A stretch of 64,000 nt of DNA from the NCBI GenBank assembly GCA_019916065.1, contig CM034238.1, positions 28,569,246-28,633,245 of the forward strand. The letters are read 5' to 3'. Below, in pieces: positions 55,101 to 64,000 of the stretch (its first letter is position 1; the number at the start of each line of letters is the position of its first letter). Under the pieces are notes generated by a model. It saw only the letters and a list, made by a program, of their open reading frames with translations. It searched no databases and had not been told where the DNA came from. Origin of the DNA: Vitellaria paradoxa. Lineage: Eukaryota > Streptophyta > Magnoliopsida > Ericales > Sapotaceae. The position numbers and the translations under genes are program-made.

Positions 55101-55560
55101 TTTCCCCAACTATTCAATGAAAGTCCCCAATGAAATGGCATAAATTCAATGCTCGATCGGCACCCATCTGATTTATGGTGGGGCACCCATCTGATTTATG
55201 GTGGGGCACCCATGGTAGGTGTAGGGCGCCCATGATGGATATGGGGCCGATGAGGTACTTCTCCAATTGTTCGATAAAATTCCTTTAAGACTTGAAATTT
55301 TCTCTTAAAAGTACCCCTCGAGGGATGCCCATCTGATGCATAGTGGGGCACCCATAACACTTGGGGTGCCTATCAACTCTTTTTCAACCACAACTTCAGT
55401 TCTTTTCTCATTTAGCTCAGATTCTCATCTTTCTTCCTCAAATTGATCGCAAAAACCTATAAAATTCCACAAGTATAAAAGTCAATTCATTTCATAATAA
55501 CCTATGGGATTTATGTAAATGAAACACTTAAAACCATTTGTAAAATCATGGTAATATATA
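52190..55560 (-). mobile_element. Nested LTR-derived sequences (Y containing Z) inside W1
   Basis: Two LTR-like blocks in minus orientation interrupt W1 between gag and protease. The outer block (Y) is seen at 52190-52285 and again from about 53945; both parts match consecutive parts of the LTR fragment at 63402-64000. The inner block (Z, about 52290-53942) starts with its own copy of the same LTR terminus (ctctcaagtgtaagaggttgg… tcatctccacaggg) and ends …gtgaca. Y carries three tandem units of about 120 bp (54210-54545) and a cluster of gggcgcccatgg words (55040-55380). Z carries gcgcccaaggt/caacactcgtgcgccc words (53440-53760). No coding sequence is seen. Both are probably solo LTRs; exact edges and duplications could not be fixed. 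Confidence 0.6.
54210..54545. repeat. Three tandem LTR units of about 120 bp
   Basis: Each unit contains 'cattgaa(c/t)cga(a/g)cacttg(g/a)t(a/g)tgcac', then 'ttgtaaccaag' and a 'cttgatttcataagaaaacct'-like end. A related pair begins at about 63800 and runs off the window. Confidence 0.75.
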
Positions 55561-55589
55561 TATGCACAATCAAGCAACCCCTGTCGCGA

Positions 55590-55970
55590 AGATCTAATCA
55601 CCCTGCGAGTATGCAAAGCCGGACTTGGCAACCGCAACGTAGAGGGGTTCAACGAAGTCAAACAAGGGGTGGAACATCTAACGTGCAAACCTAAAGAAGA
55701 GCTTATGCGATTATTCCACCAAAAGCCCCAATCGACCTAGTAGTGACTCAAGGTACATTCTTTGTATATACTTCCCATGCTACTATTTCTTCTTTGGGAC
55801 TCGAAATACAACCATTAGTACCCCCTATTATGCTGGAGACCCCCATTTTTGGTCATTCTTCCCTAACCAAAATATGTAAAGGGTTTGACTTAATTGTGAT
55901 AGAAATGAAAGGTTTTGATATTATTCTTGAAATAAATTGGTTAGTAACCTACCATGCTTAGACTGCTATA
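55590..55970 (+). pseudogene. W1 protease and preceding linker, active site lost
   Basis: The linker reads TWQPQRRGVQRSQTRGGTS and RRAYAIIPPKAP, standard just before the protease. Then VTQGTFFVYTSHATISSLGL and, further on, FDLIVIEMKGFDIILEINWL, matching the two ends of a chromovirus protease. The D-S-G-A-S catalytic block that should lie between 'SHA' and 'LGLE' is deleted. Confidence 0.85.
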
Positions 55971-56179
55971 CGGGATGGATAAATTTGCATACTCTAGAAG
56001 GCAAACAAGTGTGTTTTTCTTCAAATTGCTATAGTTCCGATATCCTACCAATCATAGATAGGCAATGACGAGTAGATTTGTACGGTCTTGTTGCCAATTT
56101 AACAATAGGGGAGGATGAAACCAATAATAAGAAGGAGTTACCCCAAGTTGTTCATGAATATCTAGAGTTCTTTCCTAAT

Positions 56180-56630
56180 GAATAATCGATATCCTTTACC
56201 AAGGATTGATAATTTATCTAATCAATTAAAAGGAACAACAGTGTATTCCGAAATTGATCTACGATCTAGTTACCACTAAGTGAGAACAAGGAAAGGAATA
56301 TCCCTAAAACAGGGTTCCAGACAAGATATGGGCACTACGAGTTCCTAATGCTAACATTTGTGCTAACTGATGCTTTTGTATTATTCATGGACTTGATGAT
56401 TAGGGCTTTCTTAGAATATTTAGATAAATTGGTAGTGGTATTCATTAATGATGTGTTGGTGTATTCCAAAAATAAGGAAGAACATGTAAAACACTTGAGG
56501 ATAGTGTTCATCACCACTTATATACTAAGCTCAGTAAGTGTGAATTTTGGCTTAAAGAGGTAAAATTTTTAGGACATGTCATTTCTGCCAAAGATGTGGC
56601 GATAGATCTAGTTAAGGTTGAGACTATCCT
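56180..56630 (+). pseudogene. W1 reverse transcriptase, first part
   Basis: Pieces in order are [40 protein letters not shown], and at 56348-56563 [20 protein letters not shown] and [20 protein letters not shown]. The last is the YVDD-type block with N for the first D. A frameshift near 56340 and a stop near 56330 break it. The N-terminal RT portion before 56180 is largely missing. The frame runs into the solo LTR at 56631 and resumes at 59382. Confidence 0.9.
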
Positions 56631-59381
56631 TGTTACACCCCGGATCTTGTGACCCGAGGGGTGAGTGATAAACACACACAATATGCATAAACATAACCAA
56701 TCCCATGATCAGAGCAACGCAACATAAGCTAGTGAGCCCAAGACATATGATAGAATAACATGAGTTTAACCTTGACTATTGCCATGTCACCAACCACATA
56801 CACCATTCCCAAATTACATAACTTAGGCCTTATGGCCATTACAACCAAATTGAAAGAGTTCATAAATGTACAATATTACAATTCCCAAAAGAAATTTAAA
56901 CTAGATAACCAAGAGCTTTGATAAGCTTGGTAGGGCTCATGCATAACCTCCTAGTCCCAATACATCAACCCACTTGATTGTTATTGCTTGTTCCTGCATC
57001 AAAGTTTGTAGGGATGTGAGCACGGGTCCACTTGTGCCCACAAGTCTCAAACAAATATATATGATATGTATTCTACACATGCAAGCATTTTATGATGTAT
57101 CTGGTTACCACCTATACTCTAAAATCAAAATCATTCATTAACATCACCAATTTAGACTATGCACCTTTATACACAACAATATTGTAAAAAGAAATTCAAT
57201 TCCAACCAATACTTAATCTTTAGATTCTCATTCTTAAGTTTCAATCCACGTTTCAATCCTCTTTTTAATGTTTAATCAAAGTTGACCACACAACCATATT
57301 TACAATACCTATTGACACTCAATGACATCGCAATGTGGCATCCAATTCCAAACAATTTTCATTATTGAATTTCCTAACATTACATCTAGTCACATTCCCA
57401 ACCACATTATCACAATTTCAACATTTAATCATGTATTCACATCCATATTATCACATTCCAACAATCCATCACACAACCATAGTCACACAATTCATCGGGG
57501 GTTGGGTGTATACACAACACTGTCTTTTATGGGTCCAGACCCAACGGAAACGGTAAACCAAACACCATCATTTAGGATCACAATCCAAGGTCACGGGTAA
57601 CCCATACACTCACAATGTTGTGGGCTACTAATCCACTGGCATTGACACCAAACCCTGCGCAGGTTCCGAGACTCTCAACCCGAGGGTAATCTCAAACCCT
57701 TCCTGTTTACCACACCCCACCACGGCCCCCGTCACACAAACAATCATTCATCATATCATATCTTACCATTCACAAGTCCACATTCAACATCATATACTTT
57801 TCCATAACACAAATCCACATTCCGGTTCATTCTAGGATTCATTACATAACGACATTTATTAAGCATCATTAAACATTTAACATCTTTCATTGTTATGAAT
57901 ATAAGCTCCCTTTTTGCCAAATCACAATTCATTAAAGCAATCACAAGTTCATACACTTTAACATTTAGTTTACATTAAGGCATATTCACAATTTTTTTGT
58001 TTAAGACCCTTATCTTAAAGTAGGCTTCCAATTCATTTCATTCATGGTAGCAAGCATTCCCCTTTACAAGCTTAATCCCATAGGTTTAAGATAATCAACT
58101 CTTAATCACTTTTAAGAGCTCATTTCCATTTTAAAATCCATGCAATTAATCAAATAAAAGTTCTACACACAAACATGTTACCAACCCCTTCATAATCCTA
58201 AGGTAGGAAATCAAGTTAAGAAAAATTAGAAAAGGTGTTCTGGTCTCTGTTGGCGCCCCTCCAAAAGTTCATGGGTACCCCTGAGGGGTCATGGGCGCCT
58301 CACATAAGATCATGGGTGCCCCTCAAGGGCCATGGGCACCCCACCAAAACCCATGGGCGCCCCTCTGTTGTCCAGAAAGCTACTTTGCTCCAGTTCAAGC
58401 TCTAAGGCATGTTTTTAGGTTCCAAACTTTACCCAATCCAATATCTAACCTAATACCTTATTTTCTTGAGTTTTCTAGGACCTAGAAGACTCCAAAAAGT
58501 CCATCAAAACAAATTTTAATCCATTCATTTCTTCAATACAAAAATCTAGCTCCAACCTATACATATATATACACACAACCATTCATCCACACAAACTCCA
58601 CTTCCAAGGTTTCCAAATCTTAAATAAATTTCATAGAAGTGTTTACTAGCTCAGATACATCTCATATATGCTAAAATGAGACTAGAAATCCATACCTTGA
58701 GTGGTAAAAAGATAGATCAAAATGGAGGTGTCTTGAGCTTCCAAACCTTCAAACTTTGATGAGGTCAATCTCCTCCCTCCTTGATCAAAACTAAAAATGA
58801 ATAACATAGGAAGGTTTCTTAGGGTTCTAATTTCAATCTTGTAAAAGGAATTTGAATTCTATAAAGATTTGGAAAACCTACATTTGAAAACCCAACCGGT
58901 GGTCTTCTTGTTCTCCTTTGCTCTTCTCACCCGATTCTCTCTTTCAAGCCACTTCTCTCTCTCTCTCTCTCTTGCATCAAATCAATCTAATATATATATA
59001 TATATATAACAATATTTTTAATCCCCAAACAGTAATCCTCAGGTCTCCCCTTACCCCTAGCTAGTATAGGTGTCAATAAAGTTAAGTCTCAGCTAGAAAA
59101 TGCAGAGAACACCCTTCTGCTGATTTTCTGTACAAATGGGGTGCCCCTCATTGACCATGGGTGCCCATCCTAGACTCATGGGCGCCCCTCCTCTACCCTG
59201 GTCGCCCCTCTGCATGCCCCCGAGTCAAAATGTTGACTTTTGAGCTATTTTGCCCAATTCTTTCAAAATTCACACCCCTAAGTCATCTTTAATAACTAAA
59301 CTTACTTAATTAACATACTAACATGCCCAAAACATATTAAAACCATCAAATTATATTAACATGAAAATTTGGGGTATTACA
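56631..59381 (-). mobile_element. Solo LTR (2751 bp, chromovirus type) with perfect ATCCT duplication
   Basis: The minus-strand ends are TGTAATACCCCAAATTTTC and …cacaagatccggggtgtaaca, the same kind of ends as the 32178-34248 LTR. It is flanked by ATCCT at 56626-56630 and 59382-59386. The W1 RT frame reads straight through the site when the insert is set aside (KVE..IL on the left, ILSEPKPKIMVEIRGFLGL on the right). No internal coding region, primer site or second LTR is present. It carries two clusters of catgggcgcccctc-type words (58240-58375 and 59145-59215) and a TA microsatellite near 58985. Solo LTRs form by recombination between the two LTRs of a full element. Confidence 0.93.
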
Positions 59382-59750
59382 ATCCTGAGCGAGCCCAAAC
59401 CCAAAATAATGGTTGAAATCCGAGGTTTCTTGGGATTAGTAGGATATTGCTGCAAATTTGTGCTGGACTTCTCGAGATTGATTACTCGTCAAACTAAATT
59501 AACTCAAAAGGAATCAAATTCACATAGGATAAAGCCTACAAAAAATCTTACCAAGAAATCAATGAAAGATTAATCACCGCACCAGTATTGATTATTCTAG
59601 AAAGATGATTAGGATATTCTGTGTATTATGATACTTCAAGAGAATGATTGGGTTGTGTACTTATGCAGAATGGGAGAGTAATTGCTTATGGGTGATTCGA
59701 AAGACTAAAAATTCACCATATGTCCAACCCAGACCTTCTTTCCTTAATTT
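59382..59750 (+). pseudogene. W1 RT connection and start of RNase H
   Basis: It continues the RT frame with SEPKPKIMVEIRGFLGLVGY, FVLDFSRLITRQTKLTQK and, in broken frames, a TAPVLIIPERG-like and YSVYYDTSRE-like segment near 59575-59650. It is cut at about 59750, just after a THDLEL-like block, by the LTR of W2. Confidence 0.85.
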
Positions 59751-60025
59751 GATAGTGTAGGCGCGTTTGAATAGGTTTAATTAAACAATTTGAAGAAATA
59801 ATTTAAGTTTTGGTACTATCTCTTCTTCTTCCCACCTCTGTTTTGGTCGTTCTATGTTTTCCGTAACCTATATATATATACGCACACCGAGGGGGGAACG
59901 AGGTGACTTAGAAGGCTAAGAGGGGGGAGGGAATTAACTAATGGAAGCTAAGGAGGGTAAGGCGCCAGCAAGCACCCTTTCACTTGCCACATTTGTGTTT
60001 TTTTTTTTTTTTAAAGATCATTACA
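59751..60025 (-). repeat. W2 3' LTR (about 275 bp)
   Basis: Its reverse complement matches 50801-51078. The minus strand starts TGTAATGATC directly after a purine-rich AAGGAGGAAATGA tract. Confidence 0.8.
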
Positions 60026-60038
60026 TCATTTCCTCCTT
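60026..60038 (-). promoter_or_regulatory. W2 polypurine tract
   Basis: The minus strand reads AAGGAGGAAATGA immediately before the LTR start TGTAATGATC, the position of the plus-strand primer. Confidence 0.75.
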
Positions 60039-60134
60039 ATAGGAGTTTCGTCATCGAAACTTTAAAGTGGCTACCATACTGGAAAATAACAATTACAATA
60101 TTATAACTAAGTAAATTATTAAGGAAATCAAGCT

Positions 60135-60370
60135 CGCATTTCATATTCACATTTCCAGGTAGATTCTTCTACATCATGATGTTTCCATAATACTCAAACC
60201 AATGAAATTGTTTTTCCTTGAAGCACTTGATCTCGAGAATTCAAAATCTGGACCTGTGTAATCTCGTATGTCACATTTGGATCTACTCCTAGTCCAGTCT
60301 AATCTAATACATGTGTAGGGTCTGAAATATACTTGCAAAGCATGGATGCATGAAATACCTAATGTATTCC
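60135..60370 (-). pseudogene. W2 chromodomain-like C-terminal end
   Basis: In one minus-strand frame the order is VFHASMLCKYISDPTHVLD, then VTYEITQVQILNSRDQVLQG, KTISLV and VLWKHHDVEESTWK. These are the same blocks as 48572-48830, better preserved here apart from single stops. A longer open frame in another phase of this strand has no similarity and is discounted. Confidence 0.88.
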
Positions 60371-61470
60371 CCATAGTTGCAGTAGTAATGCCAACCAGTA
60401 AGCAACCTCTCCAATTTTTGCCAAAACTTCAAATGGCCAAGTATATCTGGGTGCCAATTTACCTCATCGGCCAAACCAAAACCATCCTTTTCGTGGTGAG
60501 CCTTTCAAAAACATATGATCTTCTATTAAAAATTCTAATGGTCTATGCCTTTGATCTGCATGACTCTTTTGGTGGCTACATGCTGTTTCCAATCATTGCC
60601 TAATAATTCTGATCCTTTCATTAGTCTCCTGAATTAATTTTGGCCCAATTATTGCTATTTCTCCAACTTGAGTCCAGCAAACTAGTGATTTACATGATCT
60701 GCCATACAAAGCCTTAAATGGTGTCATCTCAATACCAGCTTGGTAACTATTGTTATAAGCAAACTTTACCAATGGTAGATGAATTTCTTAACTACCTCCA
60801 AAGTCTAACACACATGCTCGAAGCAAATCTTCTAAAACCTGAATTGTGCATTCAGATTGCCTATCTAATTGGGGATGATAACCAGCACTGAAACAAAACT
60901 CTGTTCCCATGGCTAACTAAAAACTTTGCCAAAACCTGGAGCTAAAATGGGAATCCCAATCTAAAACAATGGACACCAGAGTCCCGTGGAATCTCAGAAT
61001 CTCTTGGATATACAATATGTTAAAGCATCCATTGTGTCGGCCTTTGAATTGGCAAAAAATAAGCCAACTTGGTTAGATGATTTACAATCATCCATATTGC
61101 CTCATAACTTTTTCTAGTTTTTGGCAATTCTACCATAGAATCTATGGTTACATTTTTCCATTTCCACTCAAACACTGGTAATGACTGTAATAATTCTACT
61201 AGCCTTTGATATGTTGCCTTAACTTATTGACAAGTCAGGTACCTACTAATGAAGTCTACCACATCTTTCTTCATTTCAGGCCAATAAGACTACCGTATCA
61301 AATCATGGTACATTTTGTACCTCTCAAATATATTACCAGTCAAAAATGATGAAATTATGTATGACGTCATCCTGAACCAATAATGGTACAAAGATTCTCC
61401 TTTGATACCTTACTGCACCATCATCACCTACAGTCCATCACGATATCTTAACTAATTCTCTTAGCCTTCC
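60371..61470 (-). pseudogene. W2 integrase, decayed
   Basis: The minus strand near 61265-61020 reads a zinc-binding end (FISRYLTCQ), the core entry VFEWKWKNVTIDSMVELPKT with the first catalytic aspartate, and [20 protein letters not shown]. Lower coordinates contain further core and C-terminal pieces in broken frames. More than five stops are seen. Confidence 0.82.
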
Positions 61471-61930
61471 CTAAACATTTTCTACTTCTCCATCTGGCCT
61501 TTGTGCTTCAATTATCCTATTTATCAGAACTGACTGAATGACTAAACTATATAATATCCCCTGCTTATCTTCTTCCTTATATTCAAGGTCAAATTCACCT
61601 AATTTCTCCACTACAGACCACTTTCTAATAGTAATACTTGCTAAATCACAACAAGTGTTCTTATTGAGAGCGTCTACAGCCACATTGGCTTTACCTGGAT
61701 GATATGTAAGTTAAAATCGTAATCTTTCATATATTCTATCCATGTTCTTTATCTCAAACTCAAATCTTTTTAGGTGAAGATGTACTTTAAACTTTATGAT
61801 CTGAAAAAACCTCAAACTTTTCTCTATACAAGTAATGTCTTAAGATTTTTAGGGCAAAGATAACAATTGCCAACTCCAAATTGTGAATTAGGTAGTTTTG
61901 CTCGTGAGTCTTTTTTAAGTTTTTAAACCA
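61471..61930 (-). pseudogene. W2 RNase H end and integrase tether
   Basis: 61471-61683 reads VDALNKNTCCDLASITIRKW and VVEKLGEFDLEYKEEDKQGI, the tether also seen at 47330-47500. Above it are [20 protein letters not shown] and a decayed VFSDHKV block with the aspartate-histidine pair. The similarity ends near 61925. Confidence 0.88.
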
Positions 61931-62700
61931 AACCTAATTTTTCTTTGAGGAAGGAATTAAACAATAGAGAAATTTAGGCCAATGCCTGTTTTTTTCTTAG
62001 ACGCCCACAACTCCCCTAAGTTAGCCAATTTTACTCTCTTTTTGCTCTAAAATATTATAAAACAATAATATATATGTAATATTTAATAGAGGTATATATG
62101 TTAAAACTTATAAACTATTAAATTAATATTAAGCTTTATATCTGATTTTGAGTGACAAAAATTGTGATTATATTTCTAAAAATTGCTATTGAATGCTGAA
62201 ATATGCTATCCTATGTTAGAAATAAGATGAATATGTGTTCATTGTGAAACAAATAATAATAATTAAAAATGAATAGATTGTAATGACAATACGGACATGA
62301 AATTATAAAAGTTAACACACTCACAGATGTTATTCTTAAACTTTAACAAGAGAAATATAAAAACCTAAGAAAACATTGATTTTAGGGAAAGTGAGAATAT
62401 TATACAAATAGAAAGGGTTATGAGATACCTTTTGATTAAAAGACCATTAACCTATGTAGGAATGGGTAATCGTGCCGATAAACTAGTAACCCAACACAAA
62501 GATTAAAATGATAAAACTCATCATGACCCTTAGACTCAAATCTATAAAGACGATATAAGGATGCTTTGCGACCTATGTGAATTGGCAAAAACTTGGGCTA
62601 CTGCTTTGATTGTGGGACAGTTTTGCAGAGTGTCCTTCCCCACCTTGGAAAAAATAATAAATGAAAAAAGGTTAACAAGAAAAATAAAAGTTACGAATTA
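61931..62700. other. AT-rich DNA without a recognisable gene
   Basis: No coding block, LTR end or long repeat could be supported. It may be the upstream part of the LTR fragment that follows. Confidence 0.5.
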
Positions 62701-63165
62701 ATGTTATCCCATCCTGTTATGTGTTAATATATTTGATGATTTTTTGCTATATTCATTGTTTTATGTGATTCATAAAATGTATTATAAAAAGTATATTTCT
62801 ATATATCGTGAGCACAAGTGGTTTGATGCTCACGTCCCTACGGACTGTATTGCAGGTGTAGAGTTTGAGAACTTGGAAGGCCAGCACAACCGTTTGAAAT
62901 CTTACAATCCTATTAAGTATGTGATAACTTTAAAAGCTTATGTATATGAAAATATGGCTTTACAAGTAAATGGAACTTATGCTTTCTAGTTTTAATTTAA
63001 ACCTAGGTGTGTATTAATAAAATAATTATTACTATTATTTATATTAATGAATAGGATGGTCAATGGCTCTGAAAACTAAATAGCAAGACTGTAATGGAGT
63101 AGGTGCATTAAATTTTATAATCTATACTCACTCCTTGTGATCTTTAGATTTCGGGATCATGACAT
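62700..63165 (+). repeat. Chromovirus LTR fragment
   Basis: The stretch gagcacaagtgg… gctcacgtccctac… gcaggt near 62808-62860 matches the reverse complement of part of the solo LTR at 56980-57045 and a diverged piece of the LTR at 33835-33890. The end (ctcactccttgtgatcttta… atgaca near 63128-63164) resembles the LTR 3' end. The 81-codon open frame that crosses it is therefore LTR sequence, not a gene. The left edge is unknown. Confidence 0.7.
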
Positions 63166-63340
63166 TATCAATAAGTATAAACTAATTTCTAAAATGCTGT
63201 GTTTTAATTCTATTTAAAAAATTCTAAAAGAATAAAATTTTTAATGTATTTGTTTATTTGGAAATAATTTTTTATATATTTAAGAAAATCTCGTAAGAAG
63301 TTTTTAAGAAAATAAATTTTTTAGATTTTTTTAAATCTAA
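63166..63340. repeat. Single unit of the 205-bp AT-rich repeat family
   Basis: It reads ttatcaataagtataaacta, then tgtatttgtttatttggaaa and aagaaaatctcgtaagaag, the anchor phrases of the array at 48840-49880. Confidence 0.75.
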
Positions 63341-63401
63341 TAGGTTAGTAGCATACAATACGACACTGATATTGGTTCATCGTGACCATTGGATATTATG
63401 A

Positions 63402-64000
63402 CTGACCCTAAAATATGTTCGGGTTCTACCTCTCAAATGCAAGAGGGTGGTCGTAGTCTTACTCAGTGAGAACCGAGGTCATCTCCACAGAGAGGGTTGT
63501 GTTAAAAGACACTAGACTTGTTCTCTTTAGTTAGTAGGTGATTCTAATCTAATCTATACTATGATTGGATTTTTGGGGAAGGTTGATAATGGTGAAATGA
63601 AGGAATTGAGATTCTAAATTAAGATAAAAAAAAAACACTACAAATAAAATAACGAAGACAATCTTGGCTTCGAACCAAATCCAGTAGTGGGATAGTGATG
63701 GTTTACTCAAACGCATTGATAACTCAACCTAGCAATCACACATGTATTACCAGGTCGGAAGATATTTCATTAAAACCTAATTTATGGAACTCAAAGTAAA
63801 CGGAGGCTTTTGAAATTAGTTTCGGACTCATCGGGATATTGAATCAAACACCTAGTATGCATGAGCGTTAACTCATAACCAGGCTTCGATTGTAACACGA
63901 ATGAACCAATTTCTTAAGAAAACCTCAAGTCATGGTTTTATGAAAATAAGTTCCAAATCACCGGGCCATTGAACCAATCACTTGGTGTGCACAAGTGGCC
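63402..64000 (-). repeat. Gypsy LTR fragment running off the window
   Basis: It begins tgaccctaaaatatgttcgg, the reverse complement of a Gypsy LTR end, followed by gggttctacctctcaa and acttgttctcttt-agttagtaggtga, as in the reversed LTR end at 44356. It is closest to block Y (52190-52285 plus 53945 onward). The window ends inside the tandem-unit portion. No primer site is seen below it. Confidence 0.75.

Larger units (their letters stand above)
50801..59750 (+). mobile_element. Chromovirus-type Gypsy element W1, decayed and interrupted
   Basis: A short LTR starting TGTAATGATC is followed by gag, then (after an insertion at about 52190-55560) protease, RT, (after a solo LTR at 56631-59381) the RT end, and the start of RNase H. 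It stops abruptly at about 59750, where the LTR of an oppositely oriented relative (W2) begins. Its own integrase and 3' LTR are lost. Many stops are present. Confidence 0.83.
59751..61930 (-). mobile_element. Chromovirus-type Gypsy element W2, 3' part, inverted relative to W1
   Basis: This minus-strand element has its 3' LTR at 59751-60025, a polypurine tract at about 60026-60038, then chromodomain, integrase and RNase H reading upward in coordinate. It breaks off in RNase H near 61930. The LTR is shared with W1, so both belong to one family. Everything upstream (RT, protease, gag, 5' LTR) is missing. Confidence 0.83.

Noticed and set aside
62744..62989. 81-codon open frame with a protein-like composition
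   Set aside because: The underlying DNA matches chromovirus LTR sequence in reverse at 56980-57045, so it is LTR, not a gene.
1..64000. CRISPR array, rRNA operon, tRNA genes or bacterial-type defence system
   Set aside because: No regularly spaced identical repeats with unique spacers, no rRNA-like blocks and no tRNA cloverleaf were seen. All tRNA-like matches are primer-binding sites.

Overview
This is repeat-dominated nuclear DNA from a flowering plant. The evidence is a dense nest of plant retrotransposon families: Athila-type and chromovirus-type Ty3/Gypsy, Ty1/Copia, L1-type and RTE-type LINEs, and a small hAT-like element. The sequence is AT-rich with many microsatellites and has no operons or bacterial genes. 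I cannot name the species. The only trace of a host gene is one short exon (11622-11744, minus strand) that looks like the N-terminus of an ARIADNE-type (ARI1-like) RBR E3 ubiquitin ligase. It is followed by a possible splice donor and then by transposons.

Layout. 1-10960: an RTE-type LINE 5' fragment; an L1-type LINE whose middle is replaced by an LTR-less, minus-strand Copia fragment (about 3900-7003); then an RTE reverse-transcriptase fragment that contains a 594-bp hAT-like insertion. 10961-12591: the ARI1-like exon with its upstream region and an AT-rich repeat. 12592-31203: a decayed Athila-like element on the minus strand (long LTRs, gag, pol and an env-position ORF). It is interrupted by a very young Copia-type gag-only element (14626-19586) with nearly identical LTRs. 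32178-48835: a decayed chromovirus on the plus strand. Its RT is split by a probable solo LTR (X), which is itself split by a Gypsy-type gag-only element (37088-44356) flanked by a CATAC duplication. 48840-50800: AT-rich tandem repeats. 50801-61930: two inverted members of another chromovirus family (W1 plus, W2 minus). W1 carries nested LTR sequences and a 2.75-kb solo LTR with a perfect ATCCT duplication. 61931-64000: LTR fragments and an AT-rich repeat unit.

How the parts relate. Nearly all pol-bearing elements are broken by stops and frameshifts. The two long intact reading frames (712 and 586 codons) are both gag-only, and each lies between a full LTR pair with primer-binding and polypurine sites. 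Such elements would need reverse transcriptase and integrase from relatives elsewhere in the genome. The relative order of insertion can be read from the nesting and from target-site duplications. Several unrelated LTR families also carry clusters of short, family-specific words (TTCGAAC; GGGCGCCC with ATGG or AAGG; GACGGTCGGGACC).

All calls come from reading the sequence by eye. Boundaries marked approximate are uncertain by tens of bases or more.
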